NCBI GenBank assembly: GCA_902785925.1
Contig: CADAAI010000029.1
Location: 1 to 63,596, forward strand
Direction of reading: 5' to 3'
DNA from: an uncultured Bacteroidales bacterium
GTDB taxonomy: Bacteria > Bacteroidota > Bacteroidia > Bacteroidales > Muribaculaceae
DNA length: 63,596 nucleotides
Shown piece after piece: positions 52,626 to 61,241 of this stretch (position 1 is the stretch's first letter; every line of letters starts with the position of its first letter). The position numbers and the translations under genes are program-made. The notes below the pieces were generated by a model. That model did no database searches, was not told the origin of the DNA, and worked only from the letters and a program-made list of their open reading frames with translations.

Positions 52626-52653
52626 AGGGTGTGTCACAGTTTTGACACACCCT
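52626..52653. terminator. Bidirectional terminator, secreted gene / yebC
   Basis: AGGGTGTGTCA and TGACACACCCT form a perfect 11-bp stem with a 6-nt loop between two convergent genes. T-rich sequence follows on both strands. Confidence 0.87.
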
Positions 52654-52681
52654 CTTTATTTGCAAAGCTAAGACTCAGCAA

Positions 52682-53410
52682 TTAGTCGTCGAGACCAGCT
52701 TCCTTCATGTTGGTGAACACGTTCTGCACGTCATCATCCTCCTCAAGCACCTCAAGGAGCTTGTCCATATCGGCAGTCTGCTCCTCATTGAGGGCCTTGT
52801 AGTCGGCAGGCTCATAAACAAACTCCGAGCTCTTGATCTCGAAGCCGTTCTCCTCAAGATACTTCTGGATATCACCGTTCGACTCAAAAGCAGCGCTGAT
52901 GATGATTTCCTCCTCGTCCTGCTCAATTTCCTCGGCACCAAAGTCGATGAGTTCAAGTTCAAGGTCCTCGAGGCTTACGCCTTCCTTAGGCTCTACATGG
53001 AAATAGGCCTTGTGGCTGAACATAAATGCTACACTTCCTGAGTTGCCCAGAGTGCCACCTTTCTTGTTAAAGTAGCTGCGCAAGTTGGCAACGGTGCGAG
53101 TGGTATTATCGGTAGCGGTCTCAACGAGAATGGCAATTCCGTGAGGTCCGTATCCCTCGTAAATCACTTCCTTGTAGTCGCTGGCATCCTTGTCGCTTGC
53201 TTTCTTGATAGCGCGCTCAACTGTGTCCTTAGGCATGTTAGCTGCCTTGGCATTGGCCATGAGGGCACGCAGACGCGAGTTGGCTGTTGGGTCGGGACCC
53301 CCTGCCTTAACTGCCATAGTGATTTCCTTACCAATCTTAGTGAACGTGCGGGACATGCTGCCCCAGCGTTTCAGTTTTCTTGCTTTGCGGTATTCAAAAG
53401 CTCTTCCCAT
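52682..53410 (-). CDS. YebC/PmpR family DNA-binding protein
   Basis: This 242-residue cytosolic protein matches the YebC/TACO1 family: MGRAFEYRKARKLKRWGSM at the start, then AVKAGGPDPTANSRLRALMA, DYKEVIYEGYGPHGIAILVE and NLRSYFNKKGGTLGNSGSVAFM. Members are known as transcription regulators or, more recently, as translation factors helping ribosomes at proline stretches. It is the last gene of the pheT-cupin-yebC operon. Confidence 0.94.
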   Translation of the reverse strand: MGRAFEYRKARKLKRWGSMSRTFTKIGKEITMAVKAGGPDPTANSRLRALMANAKAANMPKDTVERAIKKASDKDASDYKEVIYEGYGPHGIAILVETATDNTTRTVANLRSYFNKKGGTLGNSGSVAFMFSHKAYFHVEPKEGVSLEDLELELIDFGAEEIEQDEEEIIISAAFESNGDIQKYLEENGFEIKSSEFVYEPADYKALNEEQTADMDKLLEVLEEDDDVQNVFTNMKEAGLDD

Positions 53411-53443
53411 AAATCTTATATTTTTAGTTATTAAATTTTCTCA

Positions 53444-53776
53444 TTATTTATGCGCGGGAACCACTGCCAGGAACTTGAGGTCGCAGTCGCCACGGTTGAT
53501 GAGGCTATGGCTATGGCCCATGGGGCAATAGTGCGCTTGACCAGGCAACAATTTCTCTTCGCCGCTTTCGGTGAGCACAGTTGCCTCACCCTCGAGGAAA
53601 TACATTATCTCACTGTCGGTATCGTGGCTGTGATAACCGATTGACGCCCCCGGCTCAAGTGTACCAAGCATGATTTTATTGTTCTCGTCGACAAATCGGC
53701 GCGAAATATACTCTTTCTCACCACCCTTGAAGTTCTTGGCGACGTTTATTTCCAAGTCATTAAAATCCAGTTTCAT
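53444..53776 (-). CDS. Small cupin-domain protein
   Basis: This 110-residue protein is one cupin barrel. The metal motifs are GASIGYHSHDTDSEIMYFLEG (two His and Glu of motif 1) and PGQAHYCPMGHSHSLIN (motif 2). A role in sugar or small-molecule chemistry is possible but not certain. It begins 11 nt after pheT and precedes yebC by 33 nt. Confidence 0.9.
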   Translation of the reverse strand: MKLDFNDLEINVAKNFKGGEKEYISRRFVDENNKIMLGTLEPGASIGYHSHDTDSEIMYFLEGEATVLTESGEEKLLPGQAHYCPMGHSHSLINRGDCDLKFLAVVPAHK

Positions 53777-53787
53777 CGTTACCTAAC

Positions 53788-56253
53788 TTATCGGAGTTTT
53801 GCACCAACTTGTTTTTCGAGGTTTGCAATAATTTTGTTCATCACTGCATCGATTTGCTTATCTTGCAGGGTCTTCACATCATCTTGCAAAATGATGCTGA
53901 TGGCATAAGACTTCTTGCCTGCCTCAAGGTTCTTACCCTCGTAGACATCAAAGAGGTTCACACCACGCAACAATTTGCGCTCGCTCTGCTCAACCACTTT
54001 CTGGATGTCAGCATAGGTAACTGTGCTGTCAACCAGCAACGCCAAGTCGCGACGTACAGGCAGGGTCTTGGGCAGGTCAGCATATTTAGTCTTAGCCTTG
54101 GCTGCCATCTTGCAGGTGGCGTTCCAATCAAGCTCGGCAAAGTACACCACTTGAGTGCAATGAGCCTTCTTGTGCTGCTCGGCAGTGATGATACCAAGCT
54201 CAGCGATTAGTTTGCCTCCACGATTCTTATAAGCGAGCCCCAGAGCAAACACGTCATTACTGAACTCCTCTTCCACGAGATCACGCTCAGCGATACCCAA
54301 GCGGCGGAATATGTTCTCAACAGTAGCCTTCAAATCATAGAAATTGAGCTTACGAGGCTTGTCGGTCCAGCTATCACCGTGGTTTTCGCCAGTGAGCCAG
54401 ATACCAAGAGCGGTGTGCTCGCTATAGGGTGCGAGAGCCACCTCCTTGTTGCTTGCATCGGGGCTGAAGTGGTAAATGTTGCCAAACTCATACATTTTGA
54501 GGTTGGGGTTCTTGTGGTTAATATTGCGCGCAGCGCTCTCGAGACCACCAAATAGCAAAGTCTGACGCATGAGGCACAGGTCGCTGCTCAAGGGGTTCAT
54601 CACGTGTACGCAGTTAGCCTCGGGATAGGTCTCACAACCCTCATAGTAGCTCAATGCAGTGAGCGAGTTGTTCATTATCTCGTAGAAGCCTTGCGAGCTC
54701 AGCTGGTTAGATATGAGCTCCTGCATGTCGTCACGGAAGTCAACCATGCCCTTAATAGATAGAGAACTCTTAACCTGGCTACCAATCTCTACGTTGTTGT
54801 AGCCATAAACGCGCAAGATGTCCTCAACCACGTCGCAAGGGCGCTGAACGTCGACACGATAGGTAGGCACCACGAGGTTGAGTTTTTCATCGTCCTCGGC
54901 AGTGATTTCCATCTCAAGGCTCTTAACGATACTCTTCACGGTGTCCTTATCGAGCTCTTTGCCAATGAGGTTGTTAACGTAGTCGTAACGCAGCTCCACG
55001 GGGAAACCGGGGAAGTCGTGCTGTTTTACATCAACTATATCGCCGCAAATCTCGCCGCCAGCAATCTCCTTAATGAGCATGGCCGCGAGCTTGAGGTTAT
55101 AAATCACGTCGTTGGGGTCAATACCACGCTCAAAACGGAACGAGGCATCGGTGTTCAAAGCGAAGCGACGGGCACTCTTGCGAATCCATGTGGGGTGGAA
55201 ATAGGCTGCTTCAAGGAAAATATCGGTAGTCTGCTCGGTAACACCGCTGTCAAGACCGCCAAACACACCGCCGATGCACATGGGCTCCTCGGTGTTGCAA
55301 ATCATCAGGTCACGGTCGGTGAGTGTGCGTTCCACACCATCGAGAGTGACGAACTTAGTGCCTGGTGCACAAGTCTTAACAACCACCTTGTCGCCCTTGA
55401 TTTTATTCAGGTCAAAGCAGTGCAGTGGCTGGTTGGTACCAAGCAGGATATAGTTGGTGATGTCAACAATGCTGTTGATGGGACGCTGGCCAACGGTGGT
55501 CAGATAGTCCTTGAGCCACTTGGGGCTCTCACCTACCTTGACGTTGCGAATGGTCAAGCCACAATAGCGTGGACAAGCCTCTCCGTTCTCAACTTCAACA
55601 GGAATACCACCATCCTGACGGTCAATCTTGAAGTCGTCGACGCTTGGACGGCGCAGGTTGCCGTCTTTGCCGTGGCACTTGAGCCAAGCGTTGAGGTCGC
55701 GAGCCACACCGTAGTGTGAACCACCGTCAATGCGATTAGGAGTAAGGTCCACCTCGATGAGCCAGTCACTCTCAATGCCATAATAAGTAGCTGCTGGAGT
55801 ACCCACCACTGCGTCGTCGGGGAGCACTATAATACCGGCATGGTCACTACCAATGCCAATCTCGTCCTCGGCACAAATCATACCGAAAGAATCGGTGCCG
55901 CGCAGTTTTGACTTCTTAATAACAAATTCCTTGTCACCATCATAGAGCACAGTGCCCACGGTAGCCACTATCACCTTTTGGCCTGCTGCTACATTGGGAG
56001 CGCCACACACAATCTGCACTGGTTCCTCGCCGTTGCCCAGATCAACTGTAGTGAGGTGCAGGTGGTCACTATTTGGATGAGGCTCGCAAGTGAGCACCTT
56101 GCCCACCACGATGCCCTTGAGGCCACCACGAATTGTCTCTACTTCCTCGACTGCACCCACTTCAAGTCCGAGCGATGTCAATGCGTCTCCCACCTCTTGA
56201 GCAGTGAGATTGAAGTCAAGGTATTGTTTCAACCATTTTAATGAAATATTCAT
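53788..56253 (-). CDS. pheT: Phenylalanyl-tRNA synthetase beta subunit
   Basis: This 821-residue cytosolic protein is the beta chain of PheRS. The N-terminal tRNA-binding domain has VGKVLTCEPHPNSDHLHLTT (about 50-69), the B3/B4 editing domain has NSIVDITNYILLGTNQPLHCFD, the B5 domain follows, and the C-terminal anticodon-binding FDX domain has PVRRDLALLVD and DVYEGKNLEAGKKSYA. Length is standard. The alpha subunit is not in this window. A TACCTTTG box (minus strand, 56350-56357) is the likely promoter. Confidence 0.97.
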   Translation of the reverse strand: MNISLKWLKQYLDFNLTAQEVGDALTSLGLEVGAVEEVETIRGGLKGIVVGKVLTCEPHPNSDHLHLTTVDLGNGEEPVQIVCGAPNVAAGQKVIVATVGTVLYDGDKEFVIKKSKLRGTDSFGMICAEDEIGIGSDHAGIIVLPDDAVVGTPAATYYGIESDWLIEVDLTPNRIDGGSHYGVARDLNAWLKCHGKDGNLRRPSVDDFKIDRQDGGIPVEVENGEACPRYCGLTIRNVKVGESPKWLKDYLTTVGQRPINSIVDITNYILLGTNQPLHCFDLNKIKGDKVVVKTCAPGTKFVTLDGVERTLTDRDLMICNTEEPMCIGGVFGGLDSGVTEQTTDIFLEAAYFHPTWIRKSARRFALNTDASFRFERGIDPNDVIYNLKLAAMLIKEIAGGEICGDIVDVKQHDFPGFPVELRYDYVNNLIGKELDKDTVKSIVKSLEMEITAEDDEKLNLVVPTYRVDVQRPCDVVEDILRVYGYNNVEIGSQVKSSLSIKGMVDFRDDMQELISNQLSSQGFYEIMNNSLTALSYYEGCETYPEANCVHVMNPLSSDLCLMRQTLLFGGLESAARNINHKNPNLKMYEFGNIYHFSPDASNKEVALAPYSEHTALGIWLTGENHGDSWTDKPRKLNFYDLKATVENIFRRLGIAERDLVEEEFSNDVFALGLAYKNRGGKLIAELGIITAEQHKKAHCTQVVYFAELDWNATCKMAAKAKTKYADLPKTLPVRRDLALLVDSTVTYADIQKVVEQSERKLLRGVNLFDVYEGKNLEAGKKSYAISIILQDDVKTLQDKQIDAVMNKIIANLEKQVGAKLR

Positions 56254-56349
56254 TTTGATATATTGTTATATGTTTTATTTTCCGAGTATTATGAGATTGC
56301 AAAACTGCGCTCTCCCTCAAAATATGAGCCCACTTTCCCAATCAACTTG

Positions 56350-56357
56350 CAAAGGTA
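56350..56357 (-). promoter_or_regulatory. Promoter -7 box of the pheT operon
   Basis: On the minus strand TACCTTTG matches TAnnTTTG. The start near 56343 leaves a 90-nt leader, with no clear -33 box. Confidence 0.5.
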
Positions 56358-56451
56358 GTAAATTTTGACGTAACTACTCTAATTTAAGCCACAAACTTTT
56401 GAAAACTCACTTTTTTATTCATTAACCCAAACCAATATTCCAAAAAGTTGA

Positions 56452-56498
56452 CAACTTTTTCGGAATCAATTCCAAAAAATCGGCAATTTTTTCGGAAT
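56452..56498. repeat. 47-bp repeat flanking the AAA gene, left copy
   Basis: This 47-bp segment (begins CAACTTTTTCGGAATCAA, ends TTTTTTCGGAAT) recurs at 57676-57722 with two mismatches. It consists of TTTTTCGGAAT and ATTCCAAAAA words in alternating orientation; a further palindromic half lies just to its left (56438-56451). It abuts the AAA stop codon. Confidence 0.88.
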
Positions 56499-56499
56499 A

Positions 56500-57630
56500 T
56501 CATAAAAGAAAGCTCTCAATATTTTCAGGATTTATAACCAAAAAGCTACTATCATATTCCCGTAAAAAAGATGATGGGGCCGAAACCTTTTTTGTTGGAT
56601 TCCATTTGAATTCAAAAGCAGAAATTTTCCCATCGGCCTCTTCTATGTAGTCTATCTCTTGTTGCTCCTTGCTGCGCCAGAACCACGAATTACAATAAGC
56701 CTTCTCATAGGCGTTCCTTTTCATGCGTTCAGCAACAGCAAAATTTTCCCACAGGGCCCCTATCTCGGCAGGCATTCTGTTTTCTACGAGAGAATAGTTG
56801 CCCAATATAGCATTCCTAATGCCATTATCGTAAAAATATATTTTTCTACTTTTTTTCAGCTCATTTCTCAAATTGCGCGAGAATGACGTCAACCTAAAAA
56901 TTATATAACATTTTTCAAGAAGACCTATATATTTCTCAACGGTCTTTGAATCAAGACCTACTTGCTGCCCCAACTCATTATACGACACCTGAGAACCAAT
57001 TTGAAGTGCAAGACATTGCAACAGTCTAACCAGCTGTTCCGATTTCTGTATTTTGTCAAACGAAAGTATGTCTTTGAACAAATAGCTACTAGCCAGGTTA
57101 TTCAATATCTCCCTCTCATTGCCTGAATCCATCACAACATCAGGGTAATAACCATAAACCATGCGGTGCTTGAGAAGTCTTTTCTCTTCCAGTAGACTTG
57201 TGTGAGAGACCATTTCGCCAAATGACAAAGGAAACATCCGATATTCAAATTTGCGACCGGTCAACGGCTCGTTAATCTTATTAGCCAAATCAAAAGAAGA
57301 ACTTCCTGTAGCAACCAGCTGAACACCAGGCATATTGTCGATAATCAACTTTAGATTGATACCAATATCGTTGATTCTTTGAGCCTCATCTATTACTACA
57401 AAGCGACGGTCACCAATGTGCGCCTTAAGGCTTGTAGATGTGGCGTTGTCAAAAATAGACCTGATGTCGGGTTCATCACCATTAATCCACAGAACATCTG
57501 ATTTCTCACCAAACAATGACTTTAACAGCGTGGATTTGCCCACTTGTCGTGGCCCCATTATAATTATAGCTTTACGCTTATTAAAGGCCTCTGTTACTAT
57601 ACTTTCTAACTTGCGCGGTATCATAATCAA
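56500..57630 (-). CDS. AAA ATPase with DUF4143
   Basis: This 376-residue protein has an N-terminal P-loop ATPase (Walker A MGPRQVGKSTLL, about 25-36; Walker B FVVIDEAQRIND, about 83-94; TGSSSFDL sensor) and a C-terminal DUF4143 domain with a restriction-like fold (about 200-340: YFYDNGIRNAILGN, WRSKEQQEIDYIEE). The family is abundant in Bacteroidales and its role is unknown. It has its own -7 box (57648-57655) and is bracketed by 47-bp repeats, which suggests that the gene travels as a unit. Confidence 0.9.
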   Translation of the reverse strand: MIMIPRKLESIVTEAFNKRKAIIIMGPRQVGKSTLLKSLFGEKSDVLWINGDEPDIRSIFDNATSTSLKAHIGDRRFVVIDEAQRINDIGINLKLIIDNMPGVQLVATGSSSFDLANKINEPLTGRKFEYRMFPLSFGEMVSHTSLLEEKRLLKHRMVYGYYPDVVMDSGNEREILNNLASSYLFKDILSFDKIQKSEQLVRLLQCLALQIGSQVSYNELGQQVGLDSKTVEKYIGLLEKCYIIFRLTSFSRNLRNELKKSRKIYFYDNGIRNAILGNYSLVENRMPAEIGALWENFAVAERMKRNAYEKAYCNSWFWRSKEQQEIDYIEEADGKISAFEFKWNPTKKVSAPSSFLREYDSSFLVINPENIESFLL

Positions 57631-57647
57631 ATCTTTTTATTTGGCCA

Positions 57648-57655
57648 CAAAGATA
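57648..57655 (-). promoter_or_regulatory. Promoter -7 box of the AAA gene
   Basis: On the minus strand TATCTTTG; the start near 57641 leaves a leader of 11-17 nt. It lies between the right repeat and the gene. Confidence 0.65.
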
Positions 57656-57675
57656 ATAAAAATCCAAAAAAGAAG

Positions 57676-57722
57676 CAACTTTTTCGGAATCAATTCCAAA
57701 AAATTGGCAACTTTTTCGGAAT
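57676..57722. repeat. 47-bp repeat flanking the AAA gene, right copy
   Basis: It matches 56452-56498 at 45 of 47 positions, in the same orientation. Together the two copies enclose the gene and its promoter. Confidence 0.88.
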
Positions 57723-57825
57723 TATGCAACCTGACAACAATCTACTTTTCCAAAAACGAAACCACCATTTATTTTCCTTGATGAGTTTTATCAATCAATT
57801 TCAGATGCCAAAATTGAAAAAAGTA

Positions 57826-57856
57826 TTGCAACATTTAATTATTATGAGTATCTTTG
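57826..57856 (+). promoter_or_regulatory. Promoter upstream of the LRR-cohesin operon
   Basis: TTG (57826-57828), 20 bp, TATCTTTG (57849-57856). The start would be near 57863. Confidence 0.65.
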
Positions 57857-58188
57857 CAAACGAATCCAAGCAACTTGCAGAGGCGAGCTCTTGCTTTTCA
57901 GCTTTTTGCGTTCACAGTTATTTCTACGACCATCAATTAGCAAAGCGTGGCATAGCAGCATACACTTTCTTTGTGTATATACCGCTATTCGGGCTGCATG
58001 TGCTACAAATTTGTGGTTTTATGAAAAATTCTTTGACTATCATGTTTCGATGGTTCATAATAATGACGTATTTCAATGCCTGTCGCGTGCAAATTTAGGT
58101 ATCTTTGATGCTTGCTTTCTGCCTCTTCAGTAAGCTTGCTTTTAAATCATTTATGAGTAATATTTATTAATTATTTATAATCTGAATT

Positions 58189-59739
58189 ATGAAGAAATTA
58201 TTTTTATTTTTGACAATCGTTACAGCTTGTTTTATGATAGTGAATGCAGCAACAACATTCACTGTCGATGGTTTTAAATATACAATTATTAGCGAAGACG
58301 AGTCAACCGTAGAGTTCGGTACAGATGCTAAATATGGTAATGCTAAAACCAATGTCGTGGTTCCTGCGACTGTAGAATATGGCGGGAAAACATATACCGT
58401 GATTGGTATCGGGCAATATGCATTTGCACCAGCAAGCGGTACTACCACCAAATTGCTTACAGTGGAACTGCCAAATACCATAAAATATATTGGAAAATTT
58501 GCGTTTAGATATTGTAGCAACCTACAGAATTTTCAATTTCCTCAAAATTTGGAATCAATTGGCTCCCAGGCGTTTGATTACGCCTTAAACATATTCGGGG
58601 GTACAGTTGTCCTTCCAGAAAGTGTTAGAGAACTCAGTAGTGGAGCTTTAACTGAAGGGTCAACTGTTTTTAACAATTTACCAATAAAAAAATTAGTTGT
58701 AGGAAAGAATGTTGAATCTATAGGCAAAAGTGCTGCTTATGCGGATACATTGATCTATAATGCCACATATGTATCTAACTCTCCTGTAGCAACATCAGAT
58801 TATAATGCGCTTTTTACAGTCACGAAATGCTTAGTTTTAGGAGATGATGTTTGTGTTATTCCACAAGGGTTTGTATTATTAGAAAGTGCATATGATTCAG
58901 ATTTAATTATACCTGATAATGTGAAGTGCATTAAAGAGTATTCTTTTAAGATTAATTCTCGATCTGTAATAATAAACAATCCGATATTCGGAGAATCTCT
59001 TAGAATTATCGAACCTAAAGCTTTTTGTTTGAATTCGCCAACAGTAAAAGGCACTATTACCTGCAAAAGTAAATATCCTCCAGTGGCTTATGAGGAAGAA
59101 ACAGCTGAAAACCCATCTTTCCCCAAAAACACTGTTTTTGACAATTGCTCGTTAGTAGTGCCTGTTGGAACTGAAAAATCCTATCAATTGGCCGATTTCT
59201 GGAGAAGATTTATACTCAACATGGAAGAAGATGAAGCATTGGGAGATTACAGCGACAGTCAGATATCAAGTGAGAGTTTCAGTTTCGCTCAAAATGGCAG
59301 TGTCATAGAGACACAAAGCGCCACAATTCTTCCGCTCTCAATAAGAAACAAATACCCAGTATCGGCTATTGAGTTTGATATGGAAATCCCCACCAACATT
59401 GTACTTTGTTCGCCAAGTCTCACCACCACCGACAGGACTGAAGGCGCAAGTGTTAACACTTCACAAGGAGTCGATGGGATGATTCATGTAACCATTCAAG
59501 CTAACGGCACTATTGCGGCTGGAAAGGGCGCCATATTATATTTGAATATTAACGCGGGAAAGGCTGGCGATTACGAAATTAAGTTGAAAAATGTGAAACT
59601 GACCATAGGTCAGGAAATTTTGCTTGATGATAGTGAACTACAGTTTGTTGCCAATCACAAGAAGGGCGACTATAACGAGGATGGCGATGTTGACATCGTC
59701 GACGCTCAAAATCTGCTGGATTACATATTAGGCATTTAA
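58189..59739 (+). CDS. Secreted BspA-like LRR, cohesin-like and half-dockerin protein
   Basis: This 516-residue protein has a signal peptide (1-20), BspA-type leucine-rich repeats (about 60-330: IGIGQYAFAPASG, IKYIGKFAFRYCSNLQNF), a cohesin-like beta-sandwich (about 360-485: YPVSAIEFDMEIPTNIVL, AAGKGAILYLNINAGKAGDY) and one dockerin-like calcium loop at the end (GDYNEDGDVDIVDAQNLLDY). Having both cohesin-like and dockerin-like parts, it could chain to other surface proteins. The second gene follows after 10 nt. Confidence 0.82.
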   Translation: MKKLFLFLTIVTACFMIVNAATTFTVDGFKYTIISEDESTVEFGTDAKYGNAKTNVVVPATVEYGGKTYTVIGIGQYAFAPASGTTTKLLTVELPNTIKYIGKFAFRYCSNLQNFQFPQNLESIGSQAFDYALNIFGGTVVLPESVRELSSGALTEGSTVFNNLPIKKLVVGKNVESIGKSAAYADTLIYNATYVSNSPVATSDYNALFTVTKCLVLGDDVCVIPQGFVLLESAYDSDLIIPDNVKCIKEYSFKINSRSVIINNPIFGESLRIIEPKAFCLNSPTVKGTITCKSKYPPVAYEEETAENPSFPKNTVFDNCSLVVPVGTEKSYQLADFWRRFILNMEEDEALGDYSDSQISSESFSFAQNGSVIETQSATILPLSIRNKYPVSAIEFDMEIPTNIVLCSPSLTTTDRTEGASVNTSQGVDGMIHVTIQANGTIAAGKGAILYLNINAGKAGDYEIKLKNVKLTIGQEILLDDSELQFVANHKKGDYNEDGDVDIVDAQNLLDYILGI

Positions 59740-59749
59740 CCGCAACACT

Positions 59750-61096
59750 ATGAAGATTAAAATTTTATTATTTGCTTTGTTGTTGACATTGACAATTCAA
59801 TCTATTAAAGCTACCGATCGCGTATGGATTGAAAACTTTGTCATCAAACCAGGCGAAACCAAAACGATTGAATTGCTGCTTGATAATGAGGTTGTGTATA
59901 AGTCTCTACAATGCGACTTTGACTTGCCACAAGGGCTTAGCATTGTCAAGAACTCAAGTAACCAGCCAGCATTCAGCAGCACTGAGCGCACTGCCACTCA
60001 CATCATTCGAGGCTCACAGCCCACTGGCACAGGCGAAAACCATTATCGCGTGGGATTTATCACTTTAGCCAACCCCATTGCTGCAGGTACTGGAGCTATT
60101 GCCACATTTCAAGTCGTAGCAAGTGAAAATTTCAATGGTAAGAATGAGATTCTATTGAGTGGAATACGTGTTGGCGACGAGAATAATGTAAGTTATGGTC
60201 TTGACGATTTCACATGCTATGTCACCACTCCCATGACTCTTGCTAATATTATCGAAGAAGGTGAGGAAGGGCTAACTTATGGTGTAAGTGACAAACTTAG
60301 TTGTGTATATATTTCAGCCGATGGAATGACAATCTACGCTAAGGACGACAACGGCTTTGCCCTAAAAGACACCGAGCCATACATACCAACCAACGAGCAA
60401 GTGACGAACAGGAAAGTGTATGATTTGCCTGAGGAGTTCGACCAGAGCAACTGGGTAGCCATCAGGCTGACTGTTCCGCTTACCGAAGAAGAGAGGGAGG
60501 CATTTACTGGTCACAAAATAAGTGATGTGGTCGGCAAGTTGGAAAACCGTCTCAATCCTGAAATTATCGCCACCTCAAAACCAGTTCTCAGTGAAGAGGA
60601 ATCGGGCTATACACCCAATCTGTATATAATTGCCTGCTTCGCCCCAAGTAACACTTGGTTTGTGATGCCTCCCAAACCAATGGAGTACATCAACATCCAT
60701 TGGGCAGTTTATAAGGATGGTGCATTTTACATGCCCAAGAGTGAGAACGGCGTGAATACCGAACGGCTTAACGGCGCTGTCACAGCAAAGCTTGACTTCT
60801 ATGAAGGTTATCCTTTTGAGAACCATGTCATGTATGAACTCACTGGAATAGTTAAAGCACTCAAGCCAAGAGTAGCGTCAACCAACCTAAAGGGTGTAAA
60901 TCCGCAGGATGGAGATGTGAGTGAATACTATGAGTTCTACCCGTTATCTTCATCAACTAATGACTACATCACAGGGGTTAATATGGTGGGTATTGACAAC
61001 GAGGATGGCACCTACTACAACCTATTGGGACAGCCAGTGACTAACCCTACTCCAGGTATCTATATCAAAAACGGCAAAAAGGTTATCGTAAAGTAA
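59750..61096 (+). CDS. Secreted protein with cohesin-like N-terminal domain
   Basis: This 448-residue protein has a signal peptide (about 1-21), a cohesin-like domain (about 22-165: IENFVIKPGETKTIELLLDN, LQCDFDLPQGLSIVK, IAAGTGAIATFQVVASENF) and a long unknown region (about 175-410). It ends with TYYNLLGQPVTNPTPGIYIK plus NGKKVIVK, a tail pattern common on exported Prevotella/Bacteroides proteins and similar to a sorting or anchoring signal. It is co-transcribed with the LRR-cohesin gene, which supports a shared complex. Confidence 0.78.
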   Translation: MKIKILLFALLLTLTIQSIKATDRVWIENFVIKPGETKTIELLLDNEVVYKSLQCDFDLPQGLSIVKNSSNQPAFSSTERTATHIIRGSQPTGTGENHYRVGFITLANPIAAGTGAIATFQVVASENFNGKNEILLSGIRVGDENNVSYGLDDFTCYVTTPMTLANIIEEGEEGLTYGVSDKLSCVYISADGMTIYAKDDNGFALKDTEPYIPTNEQVTNRKVYDLPEEFDQSNWVAIRLTVPLTEEEREAFTGHKISDVVGKLENRLNPEIIATSKPVLSEEESGYTPNLYIIACFAPSNTWFVMPPKPMEYINIHWAVYKDGAFYMPKSENGVNTERLNGAVTAKLDFYEGYPFENHVMYELTGIVKALKPRVASTNLKGVNPQDGDVSEYYEFYPLSSSTNDYITGVNMVGIDNEDGTYYNLLGQPVTNPTPGIYIKNGKKVIVK

Positions 61097-61118
61097 GACT
61101 TCATATACACTATAATCA

Positions 61119-61160
61119 AAGTGCTATGGCAGATTCTGTCATAGCACTTGCTTTTTTTCA
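61119..61160 (+). terminator. Terminator of the cohesin-like operon
   Basis: AAGTGCTATG and CATAGCACTT form a perfect 10-bp stem around an 11-nt loop with CAG/CTG, followed by GCTTTTTTT. Confidence 0.9.
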
Positions 61161-61241
61161 CAATAACTAAAACGACGAATTATAACGCCCAGAGGGGAGC
61201 CCTACAGGGACGTCCTGTCCTCGGCCTGCATAGCCTCTCCC

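Larger units (their letters stand above)
57631..58188. other. Gap upstream of the LRR-cohesin operon
   Basis: No convincing gene is seen. It holds the AAA promoter and right-hand repeat, then on the plus strand a consensus promoter at 57826-57856 and a second -7 box (TATCTTTG, 58100-58107). If the first is used, the LRR gene has a leader of about 325 nt with an ATACAC/GTGTAT hairpin near 57960-57980. Confidence 0.6.

Noticed and set aside
57724..58133. Two overlapping open frames of 80 and 124 codons before the LRR gene
   Set aside because: They have no recognisable domain, odd composition, and no suitable start after the predicted transcription start. More likely a leader or decayed sequence.
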